64,000 nucleotides of DNA from Acanthamoeba castellanii str. Neff. Lineage: Eukaryota; Discosea; Longamoebia; Acanthamoebidae. The stretch's first letter is position 1. Each line of letters opens with the position of its first letter. The notes beneath the pieces are model-generated. The model was not told the origin of the DNA and made no database searches. It saw nothing but the letters and a program-made list of their open reading frames with translations. A program made the position numbers and the translations under genes. Below, piece by piece: positions 36,801 to 47,700 of the stretch. Location: NCBI RefSeq assembly GCF_000313135.1, contig NW_004457442.1, positions 722,778 through 786,777 on the forward strand. The letters are read 5' to 3'.

Positions 36801-37350
36801 TGTCAGGACCATGACGGTGGACCGCCTTGCGTGTTGCTTTGAACACTCGTAGAGAGCGAGACAAGCGGAAGTGTTGGGTGGGGCGGAGCATGAGGAGCGC
36901 ACCGCGGCTCCACCCCTAAACAAAGCCTTGGTCTGTAAAAGGACAAACCCAAGGCACGCCAGCTAGATGGCGCCTCCTTTTTGTATTTTATGTTAACTCC
37001 ATTTGTCCTGCTGGCGTCCAAGTTTGTTCTTTTCGTGTTGGTATCTGCCAAGAAGGAAGTCCATTTTAGGCGTTGGCCACATCGAGCCGGGGACGATGGC
37101 CGGAGCGACTCTGCGCCACGAACTAGCAAAGGCCCTGGGAAATCCTTCCGCGACTGCTGGCCTCGTCGCTCACCCCCAGCACCTCCCGTCCATCTCGCGC
37201 GCACACTCACGCCCACGACACAGCGGACCCAATGATGATCAATTATGTTATTATTATTAAAGAAATTGATCCTAAATAAGAGGGGGAAAAAAGTGATAAG
37301 TTGGAAGAAGGAAAAAAAGAGGGTGCGCCTGCTGGGGAGCGGCAGAGCCA
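36801..37350. other. Intergenic region between the two tandem Ser-Pro protein genes
   Basis: 550 bases containing the 3' flank of copy A and the promoter side of copy B. I see no convincing gene. A short inverted repeat, GCCTTGG (36925-36931) and CCAAGGC (36949-36955), lies about 125-155 bases upstream of the copy B start codon. Confidence 0.4.
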
Positions 37351-40300
37351 TTATTGGGGCGCGCGGGTCGGCGTGCGTGAGGCTGACTTGGAGGGCGAGC
37401 GGGTGGGCGTGCGGGTGGGAGTGCGGGTGGGCGTGCGGGTGGGCGTGACGGTCGTGGTCGGACTGCGCGTGGGCGACGGGGAGGTCTTGGTGGGCGACGG
37501 CGATTTCGACTGGGAGAGCTGCGGGCCTGGTCCCCTCGAAATGGTGGGCGTGACCGTGTTGGTGGGCGTGGCCGAGTTGGGGGGCGAGTTGGTGGGCGTG
37601 ATGGACGGGGTGAAGGAGATGGCGGGTGTGGCGGACGGGGTGAGCGAGATGGTGGGCGATGCCGACTTCGAGAAGGAGATGGTGGGTGTCGGGGTGCGCG
37701 AGTTGGACGGGGTGAAGGAGATGGTGGGCGAGTTGGACGGGGTGAAGGAGATGGTGGGCGTGATCGAGGGCGTGTGCGAGATGGTGGGGGTCGGCGTGCG
37801 CGTGATGGACGGTTGACGGGAGTTGCTGGGGGTGGTGGACGGTGTGACAGAGATGGTGGGCGTGATCGACGGGGTGACAGAGATGGTGGGCGTGACCGAC
37901 GGCGTCACAGAGATGGTGGGCGTGACCGACCTTGTGGGCGACCTGGAGGGCGAGAACGAGATGGAAGGCGAGACCGAGGGTGTGGGCGACGTGGAAGGAG
38001 ACTGGGTGGGCGACTGAGTAGGCGACGACGTGCTGGAGGGCGACCGCGTGGGCGACGACGTGGGCGACCGGGTCGGCGACGGCGTGGGTGAGTTGGTCGG
38101 CGAGTTGGTCGGCGACTGCGTGGGCGACTGCGTGGGCGACCGGGTCGGCGACTGCGTGGGCGAGTTGGTCGGCGACCGGGTCGGCGACGACGTGGGCGAG
38201 TTGGTCGGCGAGTTGGTCGGCGACTGCGTGGGCGACTGCGTGGGCGACGGCGAGCTCGTAGGCGACTGGGTGGGCGACTGCGTGGGCGACTGCGTGGGCG
38301 AGTTAGTGGGCGACTGCGTGGGCGACTGCGTGGGCGACTGTGTGGGCGAGTTGGTAGGCGAGTTGGTTGGCGTGCTGGTCGGCGAGTTGGTCGGCGACTG
38401 CGTGGGCGACGGCGTGCTCGTCGGAGACTGCGTGGGAGATGGCGTGCTCGTCGGAGACTGCGTGGGAGATGGCGTGCTCGTCGGGGACTGAGTGGGCGAA
38501 GGCGAGCTCGTCGGAGACTGGGTGGGCGACTGCGTGGGCGAGCTGGTCGGCGAGCTGGTCGGCGAGTTGGTCGGCGAGTTGGTGGGCGACTGCGTGGGCG
38601 ACTGCGTGGGCGAGCTGGTGGGCGACTGGGTGGGCGACTGGGTCGGCGACCGGGTGGGTGACTGCGTGGGCGAGCTGGTCGGCGACTGCGTGGGCGACGG
38701 CGTGGGCGACGGCGTGGGCGTTCTGGTGGGGGTCGGCGTCGGCGTAGACGTCGGCGAAGGAGTCCGCGTGCGCGTGGGGGTCGGGGTCTGCGTGGGCGAC
38801 GGCGTGTTGGTGGGCGACTGCGTCGGCGAGGGCGACGGGATGTTGCAAGCCGAGACGTAGGTGGTCGACAGCGACTGATCGCTCGAGTCGGCCGTGTCAG
38901 TGATTGCCACAATCGCGTTACTGGTGATGATGAAGATGTTGGCCTGCAACTGCGATCGCCGACTGGGCGGCGAGTAGTAAATGAGGATGGTGGCCTGGAG
39001 CGTGTTGCTTCCCGATACAAAGCTGGTGACGTAGATATCCCACGTGGTATCAGGCACCGCATCGTTCAGGCCGGTGAAGATTTGGTCTTTCAACTGCAGC
39101 CAGCCAGCCAGCCAGCCAGCGGGCGCTCTTGTCAGTCCTTTCCGTTGTGTGTCATGTCGTGTCGTTGTCGTTGGTTGTGTCGTGTCGTGTCGTGTCGTGT
39201 CGTGTCGTGTCGTGTCGTGTCGTGTCGTGTCGTGGGGTATGTACATCATCGGCCGTGCCTACGAGAGGGAACGGAACCACGTTCCAGAAGTCAGCGTTCA
39301 CCACCTGCAGACACCAGTTGAGGACCAGGGGCGTCGTAGAGGGCGAAGCCGACGGCGTCGAGGTGGGGGTGATGGAGGGAGTCTGGGTCGGCGTGACCGA
39401 GGACGTAGGCGACTGGGTCGGGGTCTGCGTGCGCGAGGGGCTCGAGGTCGGGCTCTGGGTCGGCGTTGGCGTGCGGGTCGGGGTCGGGGTCGGCGTTCGG
39501 GTGCGGGTCGGAGTCGGGGTCGGGGTCCTGGTCCTCGTGGGCGTGGGCGAGGGCGTCCGCGTGGGCGATGGGGTCGGCGACGAGGTCGGCGAGCTGGTGG
39601 GCGACTGGGTCGGCGACTGAGTGGGCGAGTTGGTCGGCGATTGGGTGGGCGACTGGGAGGGGCTCGGCGAGGGCGACTCGCTGGGCGAGTTGGTCGGCGA
39701 CGGAGTGTTCGAGGGCGACTGCGTGGGACTCTGCGTGTTCGACGGCGTGGACGTGGGACTCGGCGTGTTCGACGGCGTGCTCGTGCGCGTCGGGGAGGGC
39801 GTCCGCGAGTTCGAGGACGTGGGGGACGCACTCGGGGTTGTGGACGGCGAGGGCGACGTACAAACTGAGGCGAAGTTGTTCGCAAAGGTGGTCACCGTTC
39901 CTGAGTCACCAACGGCACCGCAGATCTCACGGATCACCAAGTTGTTGATGTTGTTGATTTCTGGAATCGAGAAAGAGAGATGTGGGGTAAGTCGATACTC
40001 TCGTGGCGTTACGGCCGGGAATGGGAAGATTATTGCGAGATTGTTGGGGGGGGGGTGAATTGTACGCGCTCGTTTCCCGCTAACGTAGATGGGGTCGTAA
40101 ATGACGTAGGAGAAGGCGGCGCTAACAAAGTTCGTAACAGCGTAGGTGTACGCGTTGTTCCAGTTGTAGCTGCGGCAAGAGGCATCGACATGTTCAGTTT
40201 TGATGTGCAAGTGAAATCTCTCTCCAACGAGGATAAGGTAGTTAGCAGAGGAGGCTACGTGGGGGAGCATACGTGGGACCAAACGCGCCATTGCTGGCGT

Positions 40301-40585
40301 AGTAGGACTGAATCAGCGCGTTTGTGGTGGTCGAGTTGTAGAGAGAGTTGACGAGGTTGGGGAGAGGGATCGAAGACAAGCACGACGCGTCCACAGATAG
40401 CGTACAGTTCTGCTGTCCACGAGCGCCTACATCACACAACAACAACAACAACAAACTACATCAGGAAAAACAACTTCAACTGTCGAGGATTGAGAGTGCG
40501 TACCGGAGACCAGCAAGCTCACGAGGAGACAAGCGAACAGGAGGGGGGTCGCCGACGAAACACGAGATGATTTCATCGTCAGCAT
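37351..40585 (-). CDS. Ser/Pro/Thr-rich secreted protein, paralogue of the giant protein (copy A)
   Basis: Exons 40585-40504, 40426-40273, 40169-40066, 39960-39245, 39093-37351; 2799 nt, 932 aa. It has a signal peptide ([19 protein letters not shown]), then the same N-terminal module as copy [65 protein letters not shown], a Ser-Pro-Thr insert, [57 protein letters not shown] ~470-residue SPT-rich tail follows. The first four introns match copy B in position and phase (1, 2, 1, 0). Copy B's fifth intron is absent here. The protein ends [10 protein letters not shown] without a TM, so it is predicted to be secreted or held by partners. The start could be the Met three codons further in. The function of the module is unknown; the two Cys pairs suggest a disulfide-stabilised extracellular fold. 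Confidence 0.82.
39178..39236 (+). repeat. (GTCGT)n pentanucleotide repeat in intron
   Basis: About eleven perfect GTCGT/GTGTC units in the intron 39094-39244 of the copy A gene. Confidence 0.9.
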
Positions 40586-40856
40586 CTTTGATGAAGAAGC
40601 AAGGCTCCAATAATGATAATAATCCAATCTTCTGCTTCCTCCTCACACCGGGAAGGGCAGAACAACAAAGTCGACTACTCGGCGCAAACCCCAGAGGGGG
40701 GAGATCAGTTTGGAGAGAGCGAAAGAAGAGAAGAGCAGTAGCTGCCCCCACACATACAGCCGACGGACTTGCGACGACCTTGCCCAAGGGTCAGTCGTTG
40801 TGCATTGGGCCAACTTATAAAAGGAAAACACGTGGAGGGCAATGTCGTTGTTTGGG

Positions 40857-42065
40857 TCAGTCGCAACCTGCGGGAGTTACGACAATAGCGATGCCCAGCT
40901 TTTTCCTCTTCTCCTGATTGTTGCAGTTGTTGGTGGCGGCGATGGTGTTGGTGTTGATGTTGCAGATGTCGTTATCGTTGTTGTGGCCCTTCGTGTTCTC
41001 AGTGCTGCGTAGGGTGCCCCGCGCGCGGACTGCCGATGCAGCTCCCCAATCCTCAGCCCACTTGCGTTTGCGGCCGGCTGGTGGACTGCACCCGTCCGTG
41101 GTGGCCACCGTTCGCCTCCTCTTTTCTTGTACGCCCCCGGACCATCCTTCAAGCGAATAGTGAGCTCGCGTGTCGTGCGTGTCGTGCGTGTCGTGCGTGC
41201 GTTCTCATACCATTGTCCAGTGCCGCCGACGAGATCCAACCTCGTTTGTTGCGGCCATGGTTCGCTGCTGCGGTCATGGTGGTGACCACCTGCTGCACGA
41301 GGGTCACTACGCACAGGCCCTCCTGTGATCGCCCAGGCACACCGACCTCCACAGCCGCCGGTCCTCCGCAGCAGCCGAGGCTTCTCTCGCTCCTCGCCTG
41401 CAGTCCGCCCTTCTCGCGGTGCTCGCAGCACACCTTGTCGCCCACGACCACCTTAGCCCGCTTGCGCAGGTGGGCCAGCAGGTCCCGGATCTGTACGTCT
41501 TCCTCCTCTTCGTTGTCTTCTTCTTCTTCCACCTCTTCCCTTTGTTCTTTTCGTTCTTGCTCCCACTTCATCTCCTCCTCGTCGTTGCTGGCCGAGTCGA
41601 GTTTTCGCTTTCGGTTGGCCGCAGCAGTAGCCGAGGGGGCCTCGCCTGCGCGCTGCGACAGCACCGCCTGGCACACTGCCACCACCCTGCGTACAGCAAA
41701 CTCAATCAGGCCCCACAACTGACTGCAACGCACACAACACGCACATCCGACAGAGGGCCGTACTTGACGAACTCGTCCAGAAATTCGACCACGTGGCGGT
41801 CGTGCGATGGCCCCGCCGCTCTGCTCCGGCGCTGGTGTTCGTCCTTCTCGCGCTCCTCTCGAATCTTGTAGAGCTGCTTCAGCACGTCGACGAGCAACTG
41901 CTGCTCCAGCGAGAGACCGCAGCCGCCGGCCACGCACGTCTCTTGGTCGCGCAGAGGATGTACAGCGCAGAACCCACCGGCACCAGTGTCTAGAGGCAGG
42001 TCGACGATATGTGCACGTGTGGACAGTCGCAAGCTCTTCTCCAGCTTCTGCAGAAACAGTCCCAT
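40857..42065 (-). CDS. Hypothetical protein with acidic coiled region
   Basis: Not recognised. A phase-consistent model is 42065-41764, 41722-41211, 41146-40857 (1104 nt, 367 aa). The N-terminal half (MGLFLQKLEKSLRL..., LSLEQQLLVDVLKQLYKIRE, HVVEFLDEFV) looks helical and folded. The middle has a Glu-rich coiled stretch (EEEMKWEQERKEQREEVEEE) followed by VQIRDLLAHLRKRAKVVVGD, and a Cys-containing segment (VCCEHREK, GCCGG). The C-terminus is Asn-rich and ends KKLGIAIVVTPAGCD. Intron 1 would be only 41 nt (41723-41763), unusually short for this window. A T-rich tract ending TTTCAG immediately precedes the first codons, so an additional upstream exon is likely and the true start may lie in 42080-42390. 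Confidence 0.5.
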
Positions 42066-42420
42066 CTCCAGAATCTGAAATTGAAACGGCTTTCGATTAT
42101 TATTTTGTTATTTTAAAAAAGGATTAAAATGGGAAATGGCAGGTGCATACAGTACCAACAACGGCCAGAGAGACAGAGCGAAGAAGACCAGCCCAGCCGC
42201 TTTCGGAGAGAAAAGAAGACCGATTAGCGGAAAAAATTGCTGCCGATTTTTCGTCCTGAATTCTAGGAATGTGCCTGTTGTGCTTGGCGGGAGAGGAGTA
42301 AGGGGCAGGACAAAACGGAAGAACAATGACGGGCCGTTATTTTGGAGCCCGCCCACTCTGCTGCACTTTCCCTCCCTCACTACACCCATACGCCCCCCAC
42401 AAGACGGCCTTTGATCAATT
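42066..42420. other. Divergent intergenic region
   Basis: Separates a - strand gene from a + strand gene. It probably contains a 5' UTR or first exon of the - strand gene (donor-like GTATGC/GTACTG near 42145-42155) and the promoter of the + strand gene. No TATA box seen. Confidence 0.4.
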
Positions 42421-43083
42421 ATGGCAACCAATGCATCTTCCCTAGACAGCAGCAACCGCGGCAATCACTACGATGACGACAACAACAACGGCTATGGCGA
42501 CTATCGCGGTGGGCAGCACTTTGGATGGATACGGCGGCCCAACGGCGATCTGCACATCCGCGTCTCGGCGCTGGCTTTGTACGAAGCGGCGCGGCCTGTA
42601 GTGGCGCTTCAAACGCTTGGACTGTTTGCCGCCAGCGTCGCCGCGTTCCTGATAACGCCGGTGCGCTGTCTCGTCGGCGCCTGGCTCGCGTTTGCCCTCT
42701 ACGATTTCGTCTCGGTAGCGCCGTACTTTGAGTTTGCCCTGCTCGCCTCGCTCGGCTACCACACCGCCTACGACTTCCCGGCGTGGGTCGAAGCGGCTGT
42801 CGTCGCCGCCGCCGTGGCCTACGTCGTGGTGGCGCCCGTCGCCAGGCTCACGTCGTTGCTGTGGCGCCTGTGTGGCATAGCAGTGACGACGGCATTCTGC
42901 GCTCTTATCTCGCTCGGCATGGCCGCGCCAATTTGGGTGACATGGAGTCTTATGGTCGTGGGCAGCGCGTCGATGCTGATGCCTCACAGCGCCACTCTCT
43001 ATGTCGGCTTTGCAACGATCCACCGGGTGCTGCTCGCGCTTTTGCTCTTGTACCGCTATGTGTGGCGCAATCTTGCTTCATAA
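42421..43083 (+). CDS. Multi-pass membrane protein, hypothetical
   Basis: Single-exon gene of 220 aa; family not recognised. A hydrophilic Asn/Asp-rich N-terminus (~1-45) with GWIRRPNGDLHIRVSALALY precedes about six hydrophobic segments (roughly 55-80, 82-100, 105-118, 124-145, 150-178, 185-212). Polar breaks at RCLVG, EFALL and PHSATLYVG separate them. The last residues RYVWRNLAS are basic, consistent with a cytosolic tail. The ATG follows immediately after an in-frame stop-containing stretch and heads the only long frame. It lies head-to-head with the gene at 40857-42065. Confidence 0.7.
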   Translation: MATNASSLDSSNRGNHYDDDNNNGYGDYRGGQHFGWIRRPNGDLHIRVSALALYEAARPVVALQTLGLFAASVAAFLITPVRCLVGAWLAFALYDFVSVAPYFEFALLASLGYHTAYDFPAWVEAAVVAAAVAYVVVAPVARLTSLLWRLCGIAVTTAFCALISLGMAAPIWVTWSLMVVGSASMLMPHSATLYVGFATIHRVLLALLLLYRYVWRNLAS

Positions 43084-43153
43084 AAGGCGGCGCTCGCGTC
43101 AAAACCCACACGCCCTGCCCCACGGGCGCCACTCGGCATTGCCATTTAAATAA

Positions 43154-43533
43154 ATGAGAGGAGCGGTGGATGCGGATGAAGCCATTGCGGCGGCTCGCTG
43201 CCGTGGTGGCGACAGCGACAACGAGTTTCTCTTCTCCGATGACAATGACGAGGACGTCGATGTTGTGGCCGCCGGAAACGCAACGACGACCGTCATCGGC
43301 CAGCGTCGGAGGCAGTGCCAGCGCCAGAGCCCGAGCCCGAGCCGACCTACTCTAAACTGGCGTACGAGACCGACCGAATGGATTCCATTCCGGCGCTCGA
43401 CCCCTTTGCTCGCGTGCTCCCCCACTTTGTGGCCGAGGCCGTCGCCGGTGCCCAGGGCCTCGCCGACAAGCCACGCCCCGGTGCTGCCCAAGCTCCGGCC
43501 AGGTTGAATGCGACGGCGCGGCCGGCCTCGTGA
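43154..43533 (+). CDS. Possible small acidic protein, frame disrupted
   Basis: Two overlapping + frames each look partly coding: from 43154 an acidic segment (DNEFLFSDDNDEDVDVVAAG), and from about 43315 PEPEPTYSKLAYETDRMDS followed by ALDPFARVLPHFVAEAVAG, ending at 43533. A one-base correction between 43300 and 43330 would join them into a protein of about 125 residues. It sits between the membrane protein gene and the 3' end of polyubiquitin. It could also be non-coding. Confidence 0.3.
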
Positions 43534-43749
43534 GACGGCCTAAACAGGCACCCACGACGACTGTGCTCCGCGGTGGGCGAGAACGAGTGCGAACAAAGAT
43601 GGTGCACGGACGCACGGTGTCTAGGAAAATGAAGACTGTGCGGTGACATTGCTGCGCGCAAGAAGTTGCAGGAGAAGAAAGGTGAGCAAGAAAAGATTCT
43701 GTACGCCGGGATGTGTGCAAGTAGCGGTTTATTTAGGGCTTGGCCACGG

Positions 43750-44633
<884 letters not shown>

Positions 44634-44635
<2 letters not shown>

Positions 44636-44641
44636 TCGAAA
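44634..44641. promoter_or_regulatory. TTTCGAAA palindrome upstream of polyubiquitin
   Basis: Exact copy overlapping the end of the 20-bp inverted repeat. It is followed by another short palindrome, CCGAAA-AATAAA-TTTCGG (44643-44660). Confidence 0.45.
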
Positions 44642-44760
44642 TCCGAAAAATAAATTTCGGCAGCGTGAAAAAACACAGAGCTTTCCTTTTATGAGTTTAT
44701 TATTTTCTTTTATGTGCAATTTCCTCGAAATAAGGCCTTAAAAGGAAGCGGGAAGCTGGG

Positions 44761-47700
44761 TCATGGGCTTGCCTCCCTATGACTTTGAACGAGGCCCAGG
44801 TGGACGTGCTGCACGAAGTGCGCGCGCTTCTTGCGATCCAGGTACTCCCGGGTGCACTGGCCAATGCTCTCCCGTGGCGCCATGATGAACGTGCAGCGCG
44901 ATCCGTGACCTGTTGGGCGATGTGACGTGATGTGGTGTGGGTCAGAGCTCACGCCTCATGACAAACCGTGCGACGCCTCAGAATGTGTGGAGAGAGAGAG
45001 AGAGAGATCACGCACATGACACGACACACACAGAGATCGCGTGCGTGAAGCAGAAGGCTATTGAGGGAGAGAAGCGAACCAAGGGCTTCGCAGGCAACTT
45101 CGACGACTCCCAACTTGAGCAGCCGAGCAGTGGTGCCGCCCTTCTGCTTGTCGGTGGGCGCGCTCTGGCCCTGAGATGCGCGCAGGCACTCGTTCGCGAA
45201 ACCTGTGCAGTAGTGTGTCGTTTGCGGTCGTATCGCGTTAGGTGGAGAACAGCGAGGAATGGAGACTCGGTTCGGCCCTTACCGGTGATGTAGCCCGCGG
45301 CCATGAGACACACGGGCGGCCGGCTGTAGTCGCCGCGCGGCGACTGGGCGCGGCCGTGGTCGTGGTCGTGGTCACCGCAGCTTTCCTCGCCTGACGACAG
45401 CTCCTCCCGGCCCTCGCTCTCCTTCTTCTTCCACACGTGCGCCTCGACGCTCTGGTGGATCGCAAACTTGAGGTAGAACCCGCTACCACTGCTGCTCTCC
45501 CCACAGCTGACGTCGAGGCTGGCCTCCTTGGCGTAAAGCCTCATGACACCCCAGCCCATATGGGCCAGGAGCGACGGCAGAGTCAAAAACATCTGCACGA
45601 AGCTGCTCGATTCCTACAAAACCATCGACCCGCGCCCACCACTAAGCATCGCACACACGACACACACGACACACACGACACGTGGCGTGTGCGCACCTGT
45701 TGAAGGACCTTGCGGGTGTAGAAGCGTTGGTCGGTCTTGCCCAGGCTGCGGGCAAAGTCGAAGAGGAACTTGGAGGCGAAGAGCTGGGCGTCGGCCCGCT
45801 GGTCGGCCGGGAACATCTCCCTGAGCAGGTGGAAGAACTCGTAGGAGATGGCCTCGCCCCGGATGAAGATATGGCGGTGGCCGTCGATCGTCACATTGCC
45901 GTGCCGCGGGTCGAGCACCTGGTTGTCGAAGATGGCCTTCATGAGCCGACGGCTCCGCTTGGTCTCGGTCGTGATCACCCGCTCGATCTCCGCCGTCTGC
46001 TGGCCAATCGTGGCCGGGTTGACTTTTCGATCGAACGGAGCGGGGGTGGGGGAGGCAGGGGTGGGGGCGGGGGCGGCGCGGCCCTTCCATCGGTTGATGA
46101 GGGACTTGACCACGTCGCTCTTGCGCTCGGCCTTGGGCACCTCGGCGGCCGCGCTCTTGGCCTTGGCCTGGGCGCCCCTGGTGCCGTCGCCGTCGGCCTC
46201 GGCCTCGGCGTCGTTGAGGTACTGGAAGGTCTTCTTCGAGGCCAGGAATCGGTGGATGATCACCGAGTTGCGCTTCTCAGCTGTTGTATTTACGTGCGTG
46301 TGTGCGTGTGCGGTATGTGCGTGTGCGTGTGTCAGACCGTGTGTTTCCATAGGCGACCACCAGGGGCGCGGTCAGCGAAACGAACTTACCAGAGAAATTG
46401 TTTTCGTCAAAGAAGGTGTTGAGGTGGGCCTGGATCTTGGTCGGATGGGCCATGATGAACCGACACGCCGTGTCCCCTGGACAGATTGAGAAAATAGAAA
46501 TTAAGGATTTTGTGTTAATAAACAAAAAGTGTAACATGCCGAGTGCTGGCAGTCGTGTGCGTACCTCTGGCCATGCACATGACCTCGGCGGCGACAAGGT
46601 CGACGTTGCCCATTGACACGCCGGTCCAACCACTGCTGTAGCCCGCATTCATCACGCACACCGGGTGGTGCGGAACTTTCTTCTGCGCCGCCTGCATTTA
46701 CGAACATCAGCACACGACACAAACCGCACATGCGCCCACCACACGCAACACGCAACACGCCCGTCCTAACCTGTTGCGAGCTCCATGAATAGGATTCGAA
46801 GGAGAACGGGTGGTCGTAGTAGAGGTAGCACTCGTCGTTGGGCGACGGCCGGCACGTGTCGTGCAACTGCACCACGGCCCACCCGGTGTAGGAGAAGTGC
46901 ACGGGTCCGGCCGACAGGCCCTCGGGTCCGAACGAGAGGTTCATCTTCCGCATGAAGTTGCGCGCGTCGGACCGGCCCACGGCGTGCGCGAAGTCGAACA
47001 GCAGCCGCTGGGCCACCAACTCGCGGTGCGAGGCGCTGAGCAGTACTCCTAGGAGTAGAAGCCATGTGAGTTTGTATCTCGTGTGTGGTGTGCTGCGTGT
47101 CGTGTGTCACGTACCGCCGGCGGCGAAGGTTTCGGCGATGGCAGTGAAGAAATCGACGGAGAGAGAAGGCGCGCGGAGCATGAGGTAGCGCTCGTCGAAG
47201 ATGCTGATCGTGCCCGTTCGCGCCGACTGTAGGACGTCGACAAGAGAACCAGTGAGGATTCCATGTACGCCCGTAGTGTGTGTCGTGTGTGTGTGTGCGG
47301 TGGTGCGTGCGGTACCTGGTAACACTCAGAGAAGTAGCGGTGTACGATCCGTTCGGCGGTGTAGAAGAGGGGATCGAACGCGGGCGGCACCCGGACCGTC
47401 TGGCACTTGGGCTTGGGCGCTTCCCCACCTGCGACGGCTTCGCCCACCCGGAGCGTCCGCTTCTGGCGCACCTTGATCGCCGCCTGCGCCGCGAGGGCGG
47501 CCGAGGGTGACGGCGATCCTGCCGACGTGAGCGTAGGCGACGAGAGCGAAGTCGACCCTGCGGCCGACGAAGACGACGATGGAACGGGCGTGGGTGTGGG
47601 AGTGGGTGTGGGTGTGGGAGATGAGGCCGAGCGGCGGATGGAAGCCTTCAAGCGCTGGACCGAGTCCTTCTTGACCTTCTTCGTCTTCTTGTCGTCTTTG

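Noticed and set aside
40816..40823. TATAAAAG on the + strand as promoter of a + gene
   Set aside because: No + strand gene follows within 1.5 kb. Read on the other strand it is TTTATAAG, about 230 bases upstream of the copy A start, and could serve that gene, but the distance is long, so I did not list it.
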